Origin: Gammaproteobacteria bacterium
Lineage (GTDB): Bacteria > Pseudomonadota > Gammaproteobacteria > Granulosicoccales > Granulosicoccaceae
Reading direction: 5' to 3'
DNA: 64,000 nucleotides
Assembly: GCA_002746645.1 (NCBI GenBank)
Contig: PDPU01000023.1
Span: 143,922 to 207,921, forward strand
The position numbers were made by a program, and so were the translations under genes. Positions 36,459 to 45,003 of the stretch are shown here, in pieces (the first letter of the stretch is position 1; each line of letters begins with the position of its first letter). The notes below the pieces were generated by a model, which saw only the letters and a list, made by a program, of their open reading frames with translations, made no database searches and had not been told where the DNA came from.

Positions 36459-37769
36459 TCATCCGGACGACGGAAATCCGTCGCCAGCATCGGTTGCCGC
36501 AGCAACAGCGGCAGCGACCTCGGTGCGCCCGAGCTGTCGCTGTGCGGCGTCGCTCAGGAGCGGCTTCAGAGACACCGTACCGCTGGCAATTTCCTCGTCT
36601 CCGATGATGGCGGCAAAGCGTGCACCACTCCGGTCGGCTTTCCTGAACTGGCTCTTCATGCTGCCCCCGGCGCTGTTGTGCAGCACCGACAGCCCCGCAT
36701 CGGCGCGGCGCAGTTCTTCGGCAAAGATCAGCCCTTCGCTCGGCGGCACGGCACCCGCCGTGATCACGAAGACATCGGCGGCATCGTCGGGTGCGGCAAT
36801 CTCGAGTGCCTGCATGAGCGCGATCACGCGTTCGACGCCGAGCGCCCAGCCGACGCCAGCCACGCCCGCCGCACCGAACTCTGCCAGCAGACCATCATAA
36901 CGCCCACCACCGCATACGGCCGACTGCGCGCCGAGTCTGTCGGTGGTCCATTCGAATACCGTGTGGCTGTAATAGTCGAGCCCGCGCACGAGTCGCGCAT
37001 TCGGTACCGCCTCGACGCCGTTTGCAGAAAGTGCGTCAAGCAAGGCCGAGTGGTGCTCGCCTGACTCCACACCGAGATACTCGGCGAACACCGGTGCTGC
37101 CGCGAGCATCGCCTGCATGTCGGGGTTCTTGCTGTCGAGAATGCGCAGCGGATTTCTGTCGAGGCGGCGCAGGCTGTCTTCATCGAGCTCGTCGCGGTGG
37201 TCATTGAAATAAGCGACCAGCTCGTCCCGATAGCGCTGGCGCTCTTCGGTCGTGCCGAGCGTGTTGACTTCGAGCGACAGCGCATCGGCGACGCCGAGTT
37301 CACGCCAGAGCCGGGCGCACATCAGAATGAGTTCGGCTTCGATCACCGGGCCGGCGATACCATAAGCCTCAGCCCCGACCTGGTGGAACTGCCGCTGGCG
37401 ACCGAGTTGCGGGCGCTCGTAGCGGAACATCGGCCCCTGATACCAGATGCGCGCCGTCGCCCCCTGCTGCAGCAGCCCGTTCTCGATGGCAGCACGGACA
37501 CAGCCTGCCGTGTTCTCCGGCCGCATGCTCACGGGTGCGCCTTTCCTGTCGGCAAAGGTATACATCTCCTTCTCGACGATATCGGTAGCTTCGCCGATCG
37601 AGCGCACGAAGACCTCGCTCGCCTCGAGAACAGGCGTGCGCATTTCGCCGTAGCCGTAGGCATGCATGGTCTCGCGCACCGCCGCTTCGAAACGGTGCCA
37701 GAGCCGGAGATCTTCCGGCAACAGGTCGGGCATGCCGCGCAGGCGCTTGTACTGGGCCTTCATCGCCAT
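36459..37769 (-). CDS. hisS: histidyl-tRNA synthetase
   Basis: 436 residues, near normal length. Class II motifs are clear: motif 1 around TPVLEASEVFVRS, motif 2 FRYERPQLGRQRQFHQVGAE, the HisA motif LVRGLDYYSHTVFEW and motif 3 GVGWALGVERVI. A C-terminal anticodon-binding domain follows. It charges tRNA-His. It heads the hisS-yfgM-bamB-der cluster on this strand. A second ATG two codons in is equally likely. Confidence 0.97.
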   Translation of the reverse strand: MAMKAQYKRLRGMPDLLPEDLRLWHRFEAAVRETMHAYGYGEMRTPVLEASEVFVRSIGEATDIVEKEMYTFADRKGAPVSMRPENTAGCVRAAIENGLLQQGATARIWYQGPMFRYERPQLGRQRQFHQVGAEAYGIAGPVIEAELILMCARLWRELGVADALSLEVNTLGTTEERQRYRDELVAYFNDHRDELDEDSLRRLDRNPLRILDSKNPDMQAMLAAAPVFAEYLGVESGEHHSALLDALSANGVEAVPNARLVRGLDYYSHTVFEWTTDRLGAQSAVCGGGRYDGLLAEFGAAGVAGVGWALGVERVIALMQALEIAAPDDAADVFVITAGAVPPSEGLIFAEELRRADAGLSVLHNSAGGSMKSQFRKADRSGARFAAIIGDEEIASGTVSLKPLLSDAAQRQLGRTEVAAAVAAATDAGDGFPSSG

Positions 37770-37832
37770 GGGGGCTCGGGAGACATCGGTTGATCTTCGG
37801 TAAGCAGTGGCACGAGCGGTATTCAGGAGGCC

Positions 37833-38603
37833 TCAGCGCGAAAGAAATTCAGCGGCTTCGGGCGAAGAGGGGAAGCGATTCAGGAGCTTGCTTGCCAGCT
37901 TCTGCGCAGTCCCGAGATCACCACTGTCGCGCTTGATCCTGAGTTCGAGCAGGAGGCTCGCCGCGGTTTCGTTCTCGTAGTGGTTGAAGCGCTGCAGGTA
38001 GGCATCGGCCAGCGTCAGACGTTTCTCGACGTAGAACACTTCCGCCATGTGCAGATAACCCGGACCGAACTGCGGATTTCTGCGGATGGCCTCGCGCAGC
38101 CACAGGCTCGCTTCCTCGTGGCGTTCGGCTTCGATCAGGCACAGTCCGCCATTGTCGAGCGCGAATTCCGGTGTCTTGTAATAGGGATTGTCGGCCGCTT
38201 TCTTGAACTGCTGCAAGGCCTCGGCTTCGTGCCCCTGCTGACAGAGGAAGATACCGTAACTGTTGTGGTGTTCGGCCTGATCGGGCTCGAGATCGATGGC
38301 GCGCGCGAAGTGCTGCTGCGCCTTTGCGGGTTTGTCGATGCGCTGCAGGAGCTTGGCATAGGAAACATGCGCGAGCGCGTTGCGCTCATCCTGGGCAAGC
38401 GCCTTGACAAGCTTGCTGCGCGCCTGATCGAGCTCCCCGCGCTGGAGGTACTGCGCCCCGAGCTGCGCATTGAACTGAGCGGCGTCACGGCGCTTCTGAC
38501 CCGCTTCGCCACCCGTGGAAGCGCAGGCCGCAAGATGCAGGGCTGCCACGGCAAGCACGACACGACCGAAGCCGCTGAACGAGAAGCAGGAAATCGGGCT
38601 CAT
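37833..38603 (-). CDS. pilW: type IV pilus biogenesis lipoprotein PilW/PilF
   Basis: 256 residues with a lipobox (LHLAAC) and at least five TPR motifs ([53 protein letters not shown]). PilW/PilF is the pilotin that places the PilQ secretin in the outer membrane. Its start overlaps the rlmN stop by 4 nt, the usual order in gammaproteobacteria, where it is often retained even far from other pilus genes. Confidence 0.93.
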   Translation of the reverse strand: MSPISCFSFSGFGRVVLAVAALHLAACASTGGEAGQKRRDAAQFNAQLGAQYLQRGELDQARSKLVKALAQDERNALAHVSYAKLLQRIDKPAKAQQHFARAIDLEPDQAEHHNSYGIFLCQQGHEAEALQQFKKAADNPYYKTPEFALDNGGLCLIEAERHEEASLWLREAIRRNPQFGPGYLHMAEVFYVEKRLTLADAYLQRFNHYENETAASLLLELRIKRDSGDLGTAQKLASKLLNRFPSSPEAAEFLSR

Positions 38604-39784
38604 GAGACAACTTCTCCGAAACGGGGCTTGACGAACCTGAGTTCGCGACGGCTGCGATCGTCGATATCGCCGGCGAGCTGGCCACAGGCGGCATCGATGT
38701 CGTCACCGCGGGTGGTTCGCTTGAGGGTGAGAACACCGGCATCACCGAGTATCTCGGCAAAACGGTCGACGGCCTTCCGCGGCGAACGGCGGTAGCCGGA
38801 TTGCGGAAACGGGTTGAAGGGAATCAGATTCACCTTGCCCGGAAACCCCTGCAGCAGCGCTGCGAGTTCCTGCGCGTGCTCGGGTTGATCGTTGACACCC
38901 GCGAGCATCACGTATTCGAACAGCACATGCTTCTTGCGCTGTGACGCGGCATCGTCACTCTCGACGTAGCGCCAGCAGGCATCCATGACCGCTTCGATGG
39001 GGTACTTCCTGTTCAGGGGGACAAGCTCGCTGCGCAGCTCGTTGTTGGGTGCATGCAGCGACAGCGCCAGCGAGCAATCGACATCGCGCGTGAGCCGATC
39101 CATCGCCGGCACCACACCCGAAGTGCTGACCGTGACACGGCGCTTGCTGAGCCCGTAGGCGAGGTCATCCATCATGAGTTCAAGCGAAGACACCAGTGCG
39201 GCATAGTTCAGCAGCGGCTCGCCCATGCCCATCATCACCACGTTGGTGATGCGTTGTTCACGCGTTGCCTCGTCATTTTCCAGCAGCCGGGTGGCAAGCC
39301 ACAACTGACCGATGATTTCCGACACCGCGAGGTTCCGGTTGAAGCCCTGACGGCCCGTCGCACAGAACGAGCAGTCGAGCGCACAACCGACCTGCGAGGA
39401 GACACAGAGCGTGCCGCGGTCATCCTCGGGAATATAGACGGTTTCGATGACATTGCCGTCGTGCAGTTCGAACAGCCACTTGATGGTGCCATCACTCGAA
39501 TGGAACGCGCTCTGCAACGACGGCAACACCGTCGTGGTGCACGCGGCCAGGCGGTTGCGTGTCTTCTGCGCCACATCGGTCATCGCCTGAACATCGCGCT
39601 GCTGCCGTTGGTACAGCCACTTCATGATCTGCCGGGCGCGAAACGGCTTCTCGCCGAGCGAAGTCATGTAGGCCTCGAAGGCCTTGCGGTCGAGGTCGAA
39701 GAGGTTGATGCCGGCCTGGTGCCTCGTTGCCGGTGCGGCGTTGCGGGCAGCGGAACCTGCGGACTGGTCTTCGGTGGCTGTCAT
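38600..39784 (-). CDS. rlmN: dual-specificity 23S rRNA/tRNA methyltransferase RlmN
   Basis: 394 residues, a radical SAM enzyme that makes 2-methyladenosine at A2503 of 23S rRNA. The cluster motif is C-A-L-D-C-S-F-C in [36 protein letters not shown] and a C-terminal Cys in DAACGQ fit the family. The Cys residues needed for catalysis are present. The first 25 residues are an extra Ala/Thr-rich tail. Confidence 0.96.
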   Translation of the reverse strand: MTATEDQSAGSAARNAAPATRHQAGINLFDLDRKAFEAYMTSLGEKPFRARQIMKWLYQRQQRDVQAMTDVAQKTRNRLAACTTTVLPSLQSAFHSSDGTIKWLFELHDGNVIETVYIPEDDRGTLCVSSQVGCALDCSFCATGRQGFNRNLAVSEIIGQLWLATRLLENDEATREQRITNVVMMGMGEPLLNYAALVSSLELMMDDLAYGLSKRRVTVSTSGVVPAMDRLTRDVDCSLALSLHAPNNELRSELVPLNRKYPIEAVMDACWRYVESDDAASQRKKHVLFEYVMLAGVNDQPEHAQELAALLQGFPGKVNLIPFNPFPQSGYRRSPRKAVDRFAEILGDAGVLTLKRTTRGDDIDAACGQLAGDIDDRSRRELRFVKPRFGEVVS

Positions 39785-39861
39785 CTGGATTGCGGAGTGT
39801 GGCGAGACCTCGGACCTGCGGGTTGTCCCATCACTGAGTAGTGGATGTCATTCGGGGATGA

Positions 39862-39971
39862 GGGCATGGCCTGGGGCGCGTGGCCAAGGGCATGACCGAA
39901 GGCGTGGCCAGGAGCGTGACCGAGAGTGTAGCCAGGGGCGTGGCCGAGGGCATGGCCGAAGGCGTGACCGG
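39862..39971. repeat. 12-bp minisatellite between ndk and rlmN
   Basis: About nine degenerate 12-bp units of the type GGCRTGRCCGAR fill half of the 221-bp gap. The gap holds no gene. The array stays in one open frame on the plus strand that continues antisense to ndk, which I treat as non-coding. Confidence 0.9.
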
Positions 39972-40005
39972 GCCACGCCCCATCGTTACCGGTGTGCTCG
40001 GACCG

Positions 40006-40437
40006 TCAGCGCGTGCGCTTGCAGACGCCGTCGTCGCCGAAGAAGAAGGCGATTTCCTGAGCGGCGGTTTCCGGTGCATCCGAACCGTGCACGGCGTTTT
40101 CGTCGATGGACGAGGCGAAACGCTTGCGGATGGTGCCTTCGGCCGCTTCCGCCGGATTGGTGGCACCCATGACTTCACGGTTCTTCGCAATGGCTTTCTC
40201 GCCTTCGAGCACCTGCACCATGACCGGACCGGAGGTCATGAACTCGACGAGGTCGTTGTAGAAGGGACGCTCCTTGTGGACCGCGTAGAAGTCGCCTGCC
40301 TGTTCCTTCGTCAGATGCATCATGCGTGCAGCGACGATCGCGAGGCCCGCCTGCTCGAAGGCCGAATAGATTTCGCCGATGACGTTTTTCGCAACGGCAT
40401 CGGGCTTGACGATCGAAAGTGTCTGTTCAACAGCCAT
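40006..40437 (-). CDS. ndk: nucleoside diphosphate kinase
   Basis: 143 residues, the standard length. [15 protein letters not shown] is the N-terminal signature, [15 protein letters not shown] the middle, and NAVHGSD holds the phosphorylated His (about residue 117). It equalises NTP pools using ATP. The ATG lies downstream of a purine-rich stretch (GGAAACACTCCCCCC). An in-frame start 22 codons earlier is not supported by homology. Confidence 0.98.
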   Translation of the reverse strand: MAVEQTLSIVKPDAVAKNVIGEIYSAFEQAGLAIVAARMMHLTKEQAGDFYAVHKERPFYNDLVEFMTSGPVMVQVLEGEKAIAKNREVMGATNPAEAAEGTIRKRFASSIDENAVHGSDAPETAAQEIAFFFGDDGVCKRTR

Positions 40438-40574
40438 GGGGGGAGTGTTTCCTTGGATGAAAGATCGGATTGGAAGTGCCGTGGGCAAAGGCTGCACTGC
40501 CATGGCAGACGCTTCGCCAGCTAACCGCTCATTTTAACCCATCCCGGGCCCACTCGGCGTTGGCATATCACGCC

Positions 40575-41147
40575 CTACTTCGCGAGCTGCACCGTCCTGA
40601 AGGTCAGCGGCAGATCGGAAGCGGTGTCGAAGGCGGCACCGGCCTCGGCCCCGGCACGGGCGATATCCTTCGCCGAGCGCAGTCGATCGTACACCGCATG
40701 CATGGCCCCGAGGGCATAGCAGGCACCCGAACCGATGGCCCAGAAGCGCGCGTACTGATAAACCTCACGCAGCGAGAACATCGCGAAAATGCCGTTCGCG
40801 TTGATGAACACGGCGTCCATCCGGGTGCTTTCGTAGGGATCTTCGTCGCTGTCCTTGGCATTCAGGTAATAGCGCTCCTTCAGCACGGGGTGAAGCCGCA
40901 GCAGCGTATCGAAGGCATGGTCACGATCGCTGAAATTCACGTCGAGTTCGGGATCACGAAAGGCACGCTCGGCCACGAGGGTGTGCGCGGCGCTGCCGAC
41001 GATTCCCATGTGGGTGCCGCCGAAGGTCTGGATCTTGGAATGATTGACATCCATGCTGCTGTCGAGACGCACGTCACCGAAGGTGGTGAGCGTATCGGCC
41101 GCAATGCAGGCGCGCCCGCCCTTCTGAACGACGACGATCGTTGACAC
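40575..41147 (-). CDS. HslV-like bacterial proteasome homologue (BPH-type Ntn hydrolase)
   Basis: 190 residues. The start MSTIVVVQKGGRACIAADTL lines up with HslV MTTIVSV and the conserved IA-x-D. A Lys at about residue 38 and GIVGSAAH and AIGSGACYALGAM (the GSG loop) complete the fold. The Arg/Tyr-rich middle with LHPVLKERYYLNAKDSDEDPYES fits the beta-proteobacterial proteasome homologue group. After Met removal the nucleophile would be Ser, not the usual Thr. No HslU-like ATPase is adjacent. Whether it is an active protease is open. Confidence 0.75.
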   Translation of the reverse strand: MSTIVVVQKGGRACIAADTLTTFGDVRLDSSMDVNHSKIQTFGGTHMGIVGSAAHTLVAERAFRDPELDVNFSDRDHAFDTLLRLHPVLKERYYLNAKDSDEDPYESTRMDAVFINANGIFAMFSLREVYQYARFWAIGSGACYALGAMHAVYDRLRSAKDIARAGAEAGAAFDTASDLPLTFRTVQLAK

Positions 41148-41238
41148 GTATCATCCACTCCGGAAAACAAAGAGCCGGCCACCGGGGCCAGCGGAACCCG
41201 CCGGATTGTGGCACCGACGGGGCACTTCCGTCCTTGAT

Positions 41239-41796
41239 TCAGTTGCTGCCCTTGCGCCGCCGCCGTTCCTTCGCGGCCGGCTTGTTCGAGCTTGTAACTT
41301 CGTCATCTTCGGGCAGCAGCGGCAACTGACTCGCCGCGGACGAGGGGCTCTGCTCGAGTCTGTCGATTGCCTCTCGAAACGCAGCCACGTCCTCGAACTG
41401 ACGGTAGACCGAAGCGAAGCGGATGTAGCCTACCTCATCGAGATCACGCAGTTCGCGCATCACCCATTCACCGATCTGACGCGCCGGAATCTCGCGCTCG
41501 CCGGCAACCAGACAGCGATGGCGCACCCGTGCCACGGCCTCGTCGATCTTCTCGACACTGACCGGACGCTTCTCGAGCGCCTTCTGAAAACCCTCGTGGA
41601 GCTTCGACTCGGAGAACGGCTCGCGGTTGCCGCGCGACTTCACCACCCGCGGCAAATTCAACTCGGCACTTTCGTAGGTGGTGAATCGCTCCTCGCATTC
41701 GGTGCACTCACGCCGACGCCGCACCTGGTCGTTGTCGCCGACGAGGCGCGAGTCGATCACGCGGGTATCCATGGCTCCACAGAAAGGGCAACGCAC
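41239..41796 (-). CDS. nrdR: transcriptional repressor NrdR
   Basis: 185 residues. The N-terminal zinc ribbon has CPFC and CTEC, and [17 protein letters not shown] is the family signature. The ATP-cone follows ([46 protein letters not shown]). NrdR represses ribonucleotide reductase genes. It exceeds the usual 150 residues by a disordered Ser/Lys/Arg tail. Confidence 0.97.
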   Translation of the reverse strand: MRCPFCGAMDTRVIDSRLVGDNDQVRRRRECTECEERFTTYESAELNLPRVVKSRGNREPFSESKLHEGFQKALEKRPVSVEKIDEAVARVRHRCLVAGEREIPARQIGEWVMRELRDLDEVGYIRFASVYRQFEDVAAFREAIDRLEQSPSSAASQLPLLPEDDEVTSSNKPAAKERRRRKGSN

Positions 41797-41907
41797 GCAG
41801 AGGCTTTACTCGGTTCGGGAATGTAACGAATATGGTAGCCTCTTTACGGCTTTCCAAGCCTTGTCAATTCACATTCCCCGTTCCCAATTCACTGCGGAAA
41901 ACAAACC

Positions 41908-42891
41908 ATGTCTCAACCGAAACGCATTGCCGTCACCGGTGCCGGCGGCCAGATCTGCTACTCGATGCTGTTCCGTATTGCCAACGGCGACATCTACGGT
42001 CCCGATCAACCCGTGGCACTGCACCTTCTCGAAATCACGCCCGCACTCGGCGTGACCGAGGCGGTCAAGATGGAACTCGACGACTGCGCGTTTCCGCTGC
42101 TCGAGGAAGTGGTCGTCACCGACGATCCGAAAGTGGCCTTCAAGAACGTTGACGTGGCCCTGTTCGTGGGCGCGAAACCACGCGGCCCGGGCATGGAGCG
42201 CAGCGACCTGATCGCCGACAACGGCAAGATCTTCAGCTCGCTCGGCAAGGCACTCAACGAGGTCGGCAACCCCGACTGCAAGGTCTGCGTGGTCGGCAAC
42301 CCCGCCAACACCAACGCCTACATCCTCAAGGCCAACGCGCCGAACATCAATCCGCGCAACATCACCGCCCTCACCCGCCTCGATCACAACCGCGCGCTCT
42401 CGCTGCTCGCGGCAAAGGCCGACAGCGACGTTGCTTCCATCAAGCGCATGATCATCTGGGGCAACCATTCCACCACTCAGGTACCCGACATCAGCCACGC
42501 CACGGTGGACGGCAAGGCAGCGAACGACCTCGTCGATCGCGCCTGGGCAATGGACGAGTTCATCCCCACCGTCGCCAAGCGCGGCGCAGCGGTCATCGCG
42601 GCACGTGGCAGCTCGAGTGCTGCCTCGGCGGCAAACGGCGTCATCGACCACATGGCAAGCTGGGTGCAAGGCACCGACGACGGCGACTGGGTCAGCATGG
42701 CCGTGCCGAGCGACGGCAGCTACGGCGTCGAGGAAGGGCTCATCTACTCCTTCCCCTGCACCTGCTTGGGCGGTGACTACAGCATCGTGACCGGCCTCGA
42801 CGTCGACGACGCGATTGCCGAGAAGATGAAGGCCAGCGAAGCCGAGCTGCAGGACGAGCGCAACACGGTCAAGGACCTGCTGCCGAGTTGA
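41908..42891 (+). CDS. mdh: malate dehydrogenase
   Basis: 327 residues, the dimeric type common in proteobacteria. The NAD-binding loop reads [57 protein letters not shown] and the catalytic His in [13 protein letters not shown] are all present. It oxidises malate to oxaloacetate in the citric acid cycle. The gene stands alone and is divergent from nrdR, with 111 bp between. Confidence 0.97.
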   Translation: MSQPKRIAVTGAGGQICYSMLFRIANGDIYGPDQPVALHLLEITPALGVTEAVKMELDDCAFPLLEEVVVTDDPKVAFKNVDVALFVGAKPRGPGMERSDLIADNGKIFSSLGKALNEVGNPDCKVCVVGNPANTNAYILKANAPNINPRNITALTRLDHNRALSLLAAKADSDVASIKRMIIWGNHSTTQVPDISHATVDGKAANDLVDRAWAMDEFIPTVAKRGAAVIAARGSSSAASAANGVIDHMASWVQGTDDGDWVSMAVPSDGSYGVEEGLIYSFPCTCLGGDYSIVTGLDVDDAIAEKMKASEAELQDERNTVKDLLPS

Positions 42892-42950
42892 CGACCTGAA
42901 CCCGATCGTGCTCCGGCGGACGACGCGCCGGCACGACGGAATCAGTCACA

Positions 42951-42984
42951 AGAGCCCCGGTGTTCCCGTGAATGCCGGGGCTCT
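42951..42984. terminator. hairpin between mdh and msrQ
   Basis: A perfect 10-bp GC-rich inverted repeat (42951-42960 with 42975-42984) separates the two convergent genes and could end both transcripts. No T-run follows. Confidence 0.6.
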
Positions 42985-43014
42985 ACTACGCTGAGCGCGC
43001 CGGTGCCGGATGCT

Positions 43015-43623
43015 TCACCCACAGCCTGGGTCATCAATTGACATCAGCCGCACCATACGCCACATCAACAGCCCACACAGAATGGCGGCATACACCCAGG
43101 GATCGACGATATCGCCCTTGGCAAGCCAGACGTAATGCACGATGACGGCAACCGCGGCGACATAGCTCCACCGATGCAGCGGCTGCCAGGCGCGTTTCAG
43201 GCGACGCATGGCCAGACGGTTGGAACTGACCCCGAGCAGCACGAGAATCAGGAAGGCCACCATGCCGGCCGCAATGTAGGGGCGTTCGACGATATCGGCA
43301 CCGATGGCAACAGGATCGAACTGCTGATCCAGCGCCACATAGATGGTCACGTGCAGGCCGGCGTAGAACCAGGCGTAGAGCCCGATCATGCGCCGGAACC
43401 GCAGCGGTCGCGCCGACTTCGTCAGCCAGCGAAGCGGCGTGATGGCGAGCGAGAGCAGCAGCAACCTGAGTGCCCACCTGCCGGTGTCGTCGGTCAGGGT
43501 TTCGATCGGATTGGCACCGAGATCGCCCGTGAAGAGTCGGTAGACGAGCATCACTGCCGGTACCAGCAACAGGATGAACAGCACGAGCCTCAGGGGCCTG
43601 TCGCGCAAGGAAAAATCGATCAT
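43015..43623 (-). CDS. msrQ: heme-binding membrane subunit MsrQ
   Basis: 202 residues with six TM helices. The ferric-reductase-like core shows GRWALRLLLLSLAITPLRW, GLYAWFYAGLHVTIYV, LHRWSYVAAVAVIVHYVW; the His residues in the last two segments are the heme ligands of this family. MsrQ passes electrons to MsrP for repair of oxidised Met in periplasmic proteins. msrP lies 129 bp upstream on the same strand. Confidence 0.95.
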   Translation of the reverse strand: MIDFSLRDRPLRLVLFILLLVPAVMLVYRLFTGDLGANPIETLTDDTGRWALRLLLLSLAITPLRWLTKSARPLRFRRMIGLYAWFYAGLHVTIYVALDQQFDPVAIGADIVERPYIAAGMVAFLILVLLGVSSNRLAMRRLKRAWQPLHRWSYVAAVAVIVHYVWLAKGDIVDPWVYAAILCGLLMWRMVRLMSIDDPGCG

Positions 43624-43752
43624 GGGGCGCTTTCGGGAATCGTCAGCTCATGGCCCTTGCCGCCAGACACCGCCTCGGGTCAGGCCACGAGGTACCACAG
43701 GTGGCCGGCAGATCCGGCAAGCGGTGCAGGTAGCGACGCCGACTGTTCACCG

Positions 43753-44745
43753 TCAATGGAATTTCTGCAGATCCATGCCATCGTAGAGCGAGGCCACCTG
43801 CTCGGCGTAGCCGTTCATGAAGTCGGTCTCGATCTTCGGTGAAAGCAGGCTCGAGAGCGTGCCCCCGCCCGTCAGACGACGTTCCTTCGCCTGGCTCCAG
43901 CGCGGATGGCTGCGCTCGGGATTGACGTTGCTGTAGAAGCCGTATTCATGCGGTGCGTTGCGGTTCCAGCTCGTTGGTGGCTCGCTCGCAGTGAAGGCGA
44001 TGCGCACGATCGACTTGATGCTCTTGTAACCGTACTTCCACGGCACGACCAACCGCAGCGGAGCACCGTTCTGCGGTGGCAGATCCTCACCGTACATGCC
44101 GGTGGCAATGAGCGTCAGCGGATGCATGGCCTCGTCCATGCGAAGCCCCTCGACATAGGGAAAATCGAGCACACCGCGCTCGATGCCCGGCAGACCTTTC
44201 TGCACCACGGTTTCGAAGGCCACGTAACGCGCATCCGACGAGGGCTCGAAGCGCCTGAGCAGACCGGCCAGCGGAAAACCGTTCCAGGGAATGACCATCG
44301 ACCAGGCCTCGACACAGCGAAAGCGGTAGATGCGCTCCTCGATGCTCTGGCCCTTGAGGATGTCTTCGAGCGTGTAGGTACCGGGCTTGCCGCACAGGCC
44401 GTCGACGCGGATGCTCCAGGGTTCGACCGTCAGCAGGTGGGCGTTGTCGAGGGGGTCGCTCTTGGCCGTGCCCAGTTCATAGAAGTTGTTGTAACTCGTG
44501 GCGACGGACTGCTCGGTAAGCGCATCCGGCGCCTTGAAGCCATCGGCGCCGATCTGCGCCGCCCCGGCATTCGCGGGCAACAGCGCACTGGCGACACCAC
44601 CGCCGAGACCGATCGTCGAAGCACCGGCAAGGCCGCCGATACCGAGCCCTGCGCCCGCCCGCAGCACCCGCCGCCGCGCCTTGTACACCGACTTGTCGGT
44701 GATGTCGCTCGAACGAAGTTTCGCCAGTTTCATCCACTTGTCCAT
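43753..44745 (-). CDS. msrP: protein-methionine-sulfoxide reductase MsrP
   Basis: 330 residues. A twin-arginine signal (ARRRVLRAGAGLGIGGLAG) directs folded export. RFRCVEAWSMVIPWNGFPL holds the molybdenum-binding Cys. VPWKYGYKSIKSIVRI and NPERSHPRWSQA are typical. It reduces Met sulfoxide using electrons from MsrQ. A GAGG ribosome site sits in a 22-bp sequence that is repeated 61 bp upstream. Confidence 0.96.
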   Translation of the reverse strand: MDKWMKLAKLRSSDITDKSVYKARRRVLRAGAGLGIGGLAGASTIGLGGGVASALLPANAGAAQIGADGFKAPDALTEQSVATSYNNFYELGTAKSDPLDNAHLLTVEPWSIRVDGLCGKPGTYTLEDILKGQSIEERIYRFRCVEAWSMVIPWNGFPLAGLLRRFEPSSDARYVAFETVVQKGLPGIERGVLDFPYVEGLRMDEAMHPLTLIATGMYGEDLPPQNGAPLRLVVPWKYGYKSIKSIVRIAFTASEPPTSWNRNAPHEYGFYSNVNPERSHPRWSQAKERRLTGGGTLSSLLSPKIETDFMNGYAEQVASLYDGMDLQKFH

Positions 44746-44746
44746 C

Positions 44747-44829
44747 GATCAGCCTCTTCGCTCGCGGGATACGTGCACCCACTGTTCGCCCTCGTCCGCG
44801 AGCAACGGATCAGCCTCTTCGCTCGCGGG
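44747..44829 (-). repeat. 22-bp perfect direct repeat before msrP
   Basis: The copies at 44747-44768 and 44808-44829 are identical. The copy nearest msrP carries its ribosome site. The other looks like a remnant of a local duplication. The remaining intergenic DNA up to 45003 shows no gene. Confidence 0.9.
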
Positions 44830-45003
44830 GCATAGCCATCCAGTATGCCTCGGGCACACGAAAACCGCGGGTACCGGAAGCACTGACCATGGCCAGTACG
44901 TGAAATTCCGCCAGGGTCTTACATTCCCACCACCGCACAGTCTGGCCCGAATCCTGAATCGTGAAGCAATGCCCGCACCCTTTCCGACCGCCAGGCGACA
45001 CGC

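Noticed and set aside
39880..40524. open frame starting in the ndk-rlmN repeat array
   Set aside because: The array keeps any frame open; the rest is antisense to ndk.
40575..41147. identification as HslV
   Set aside because: The N-terminus is similar, but the central segment and length fit the bacterial proteasome homologue group better, and no hslU gene is present.
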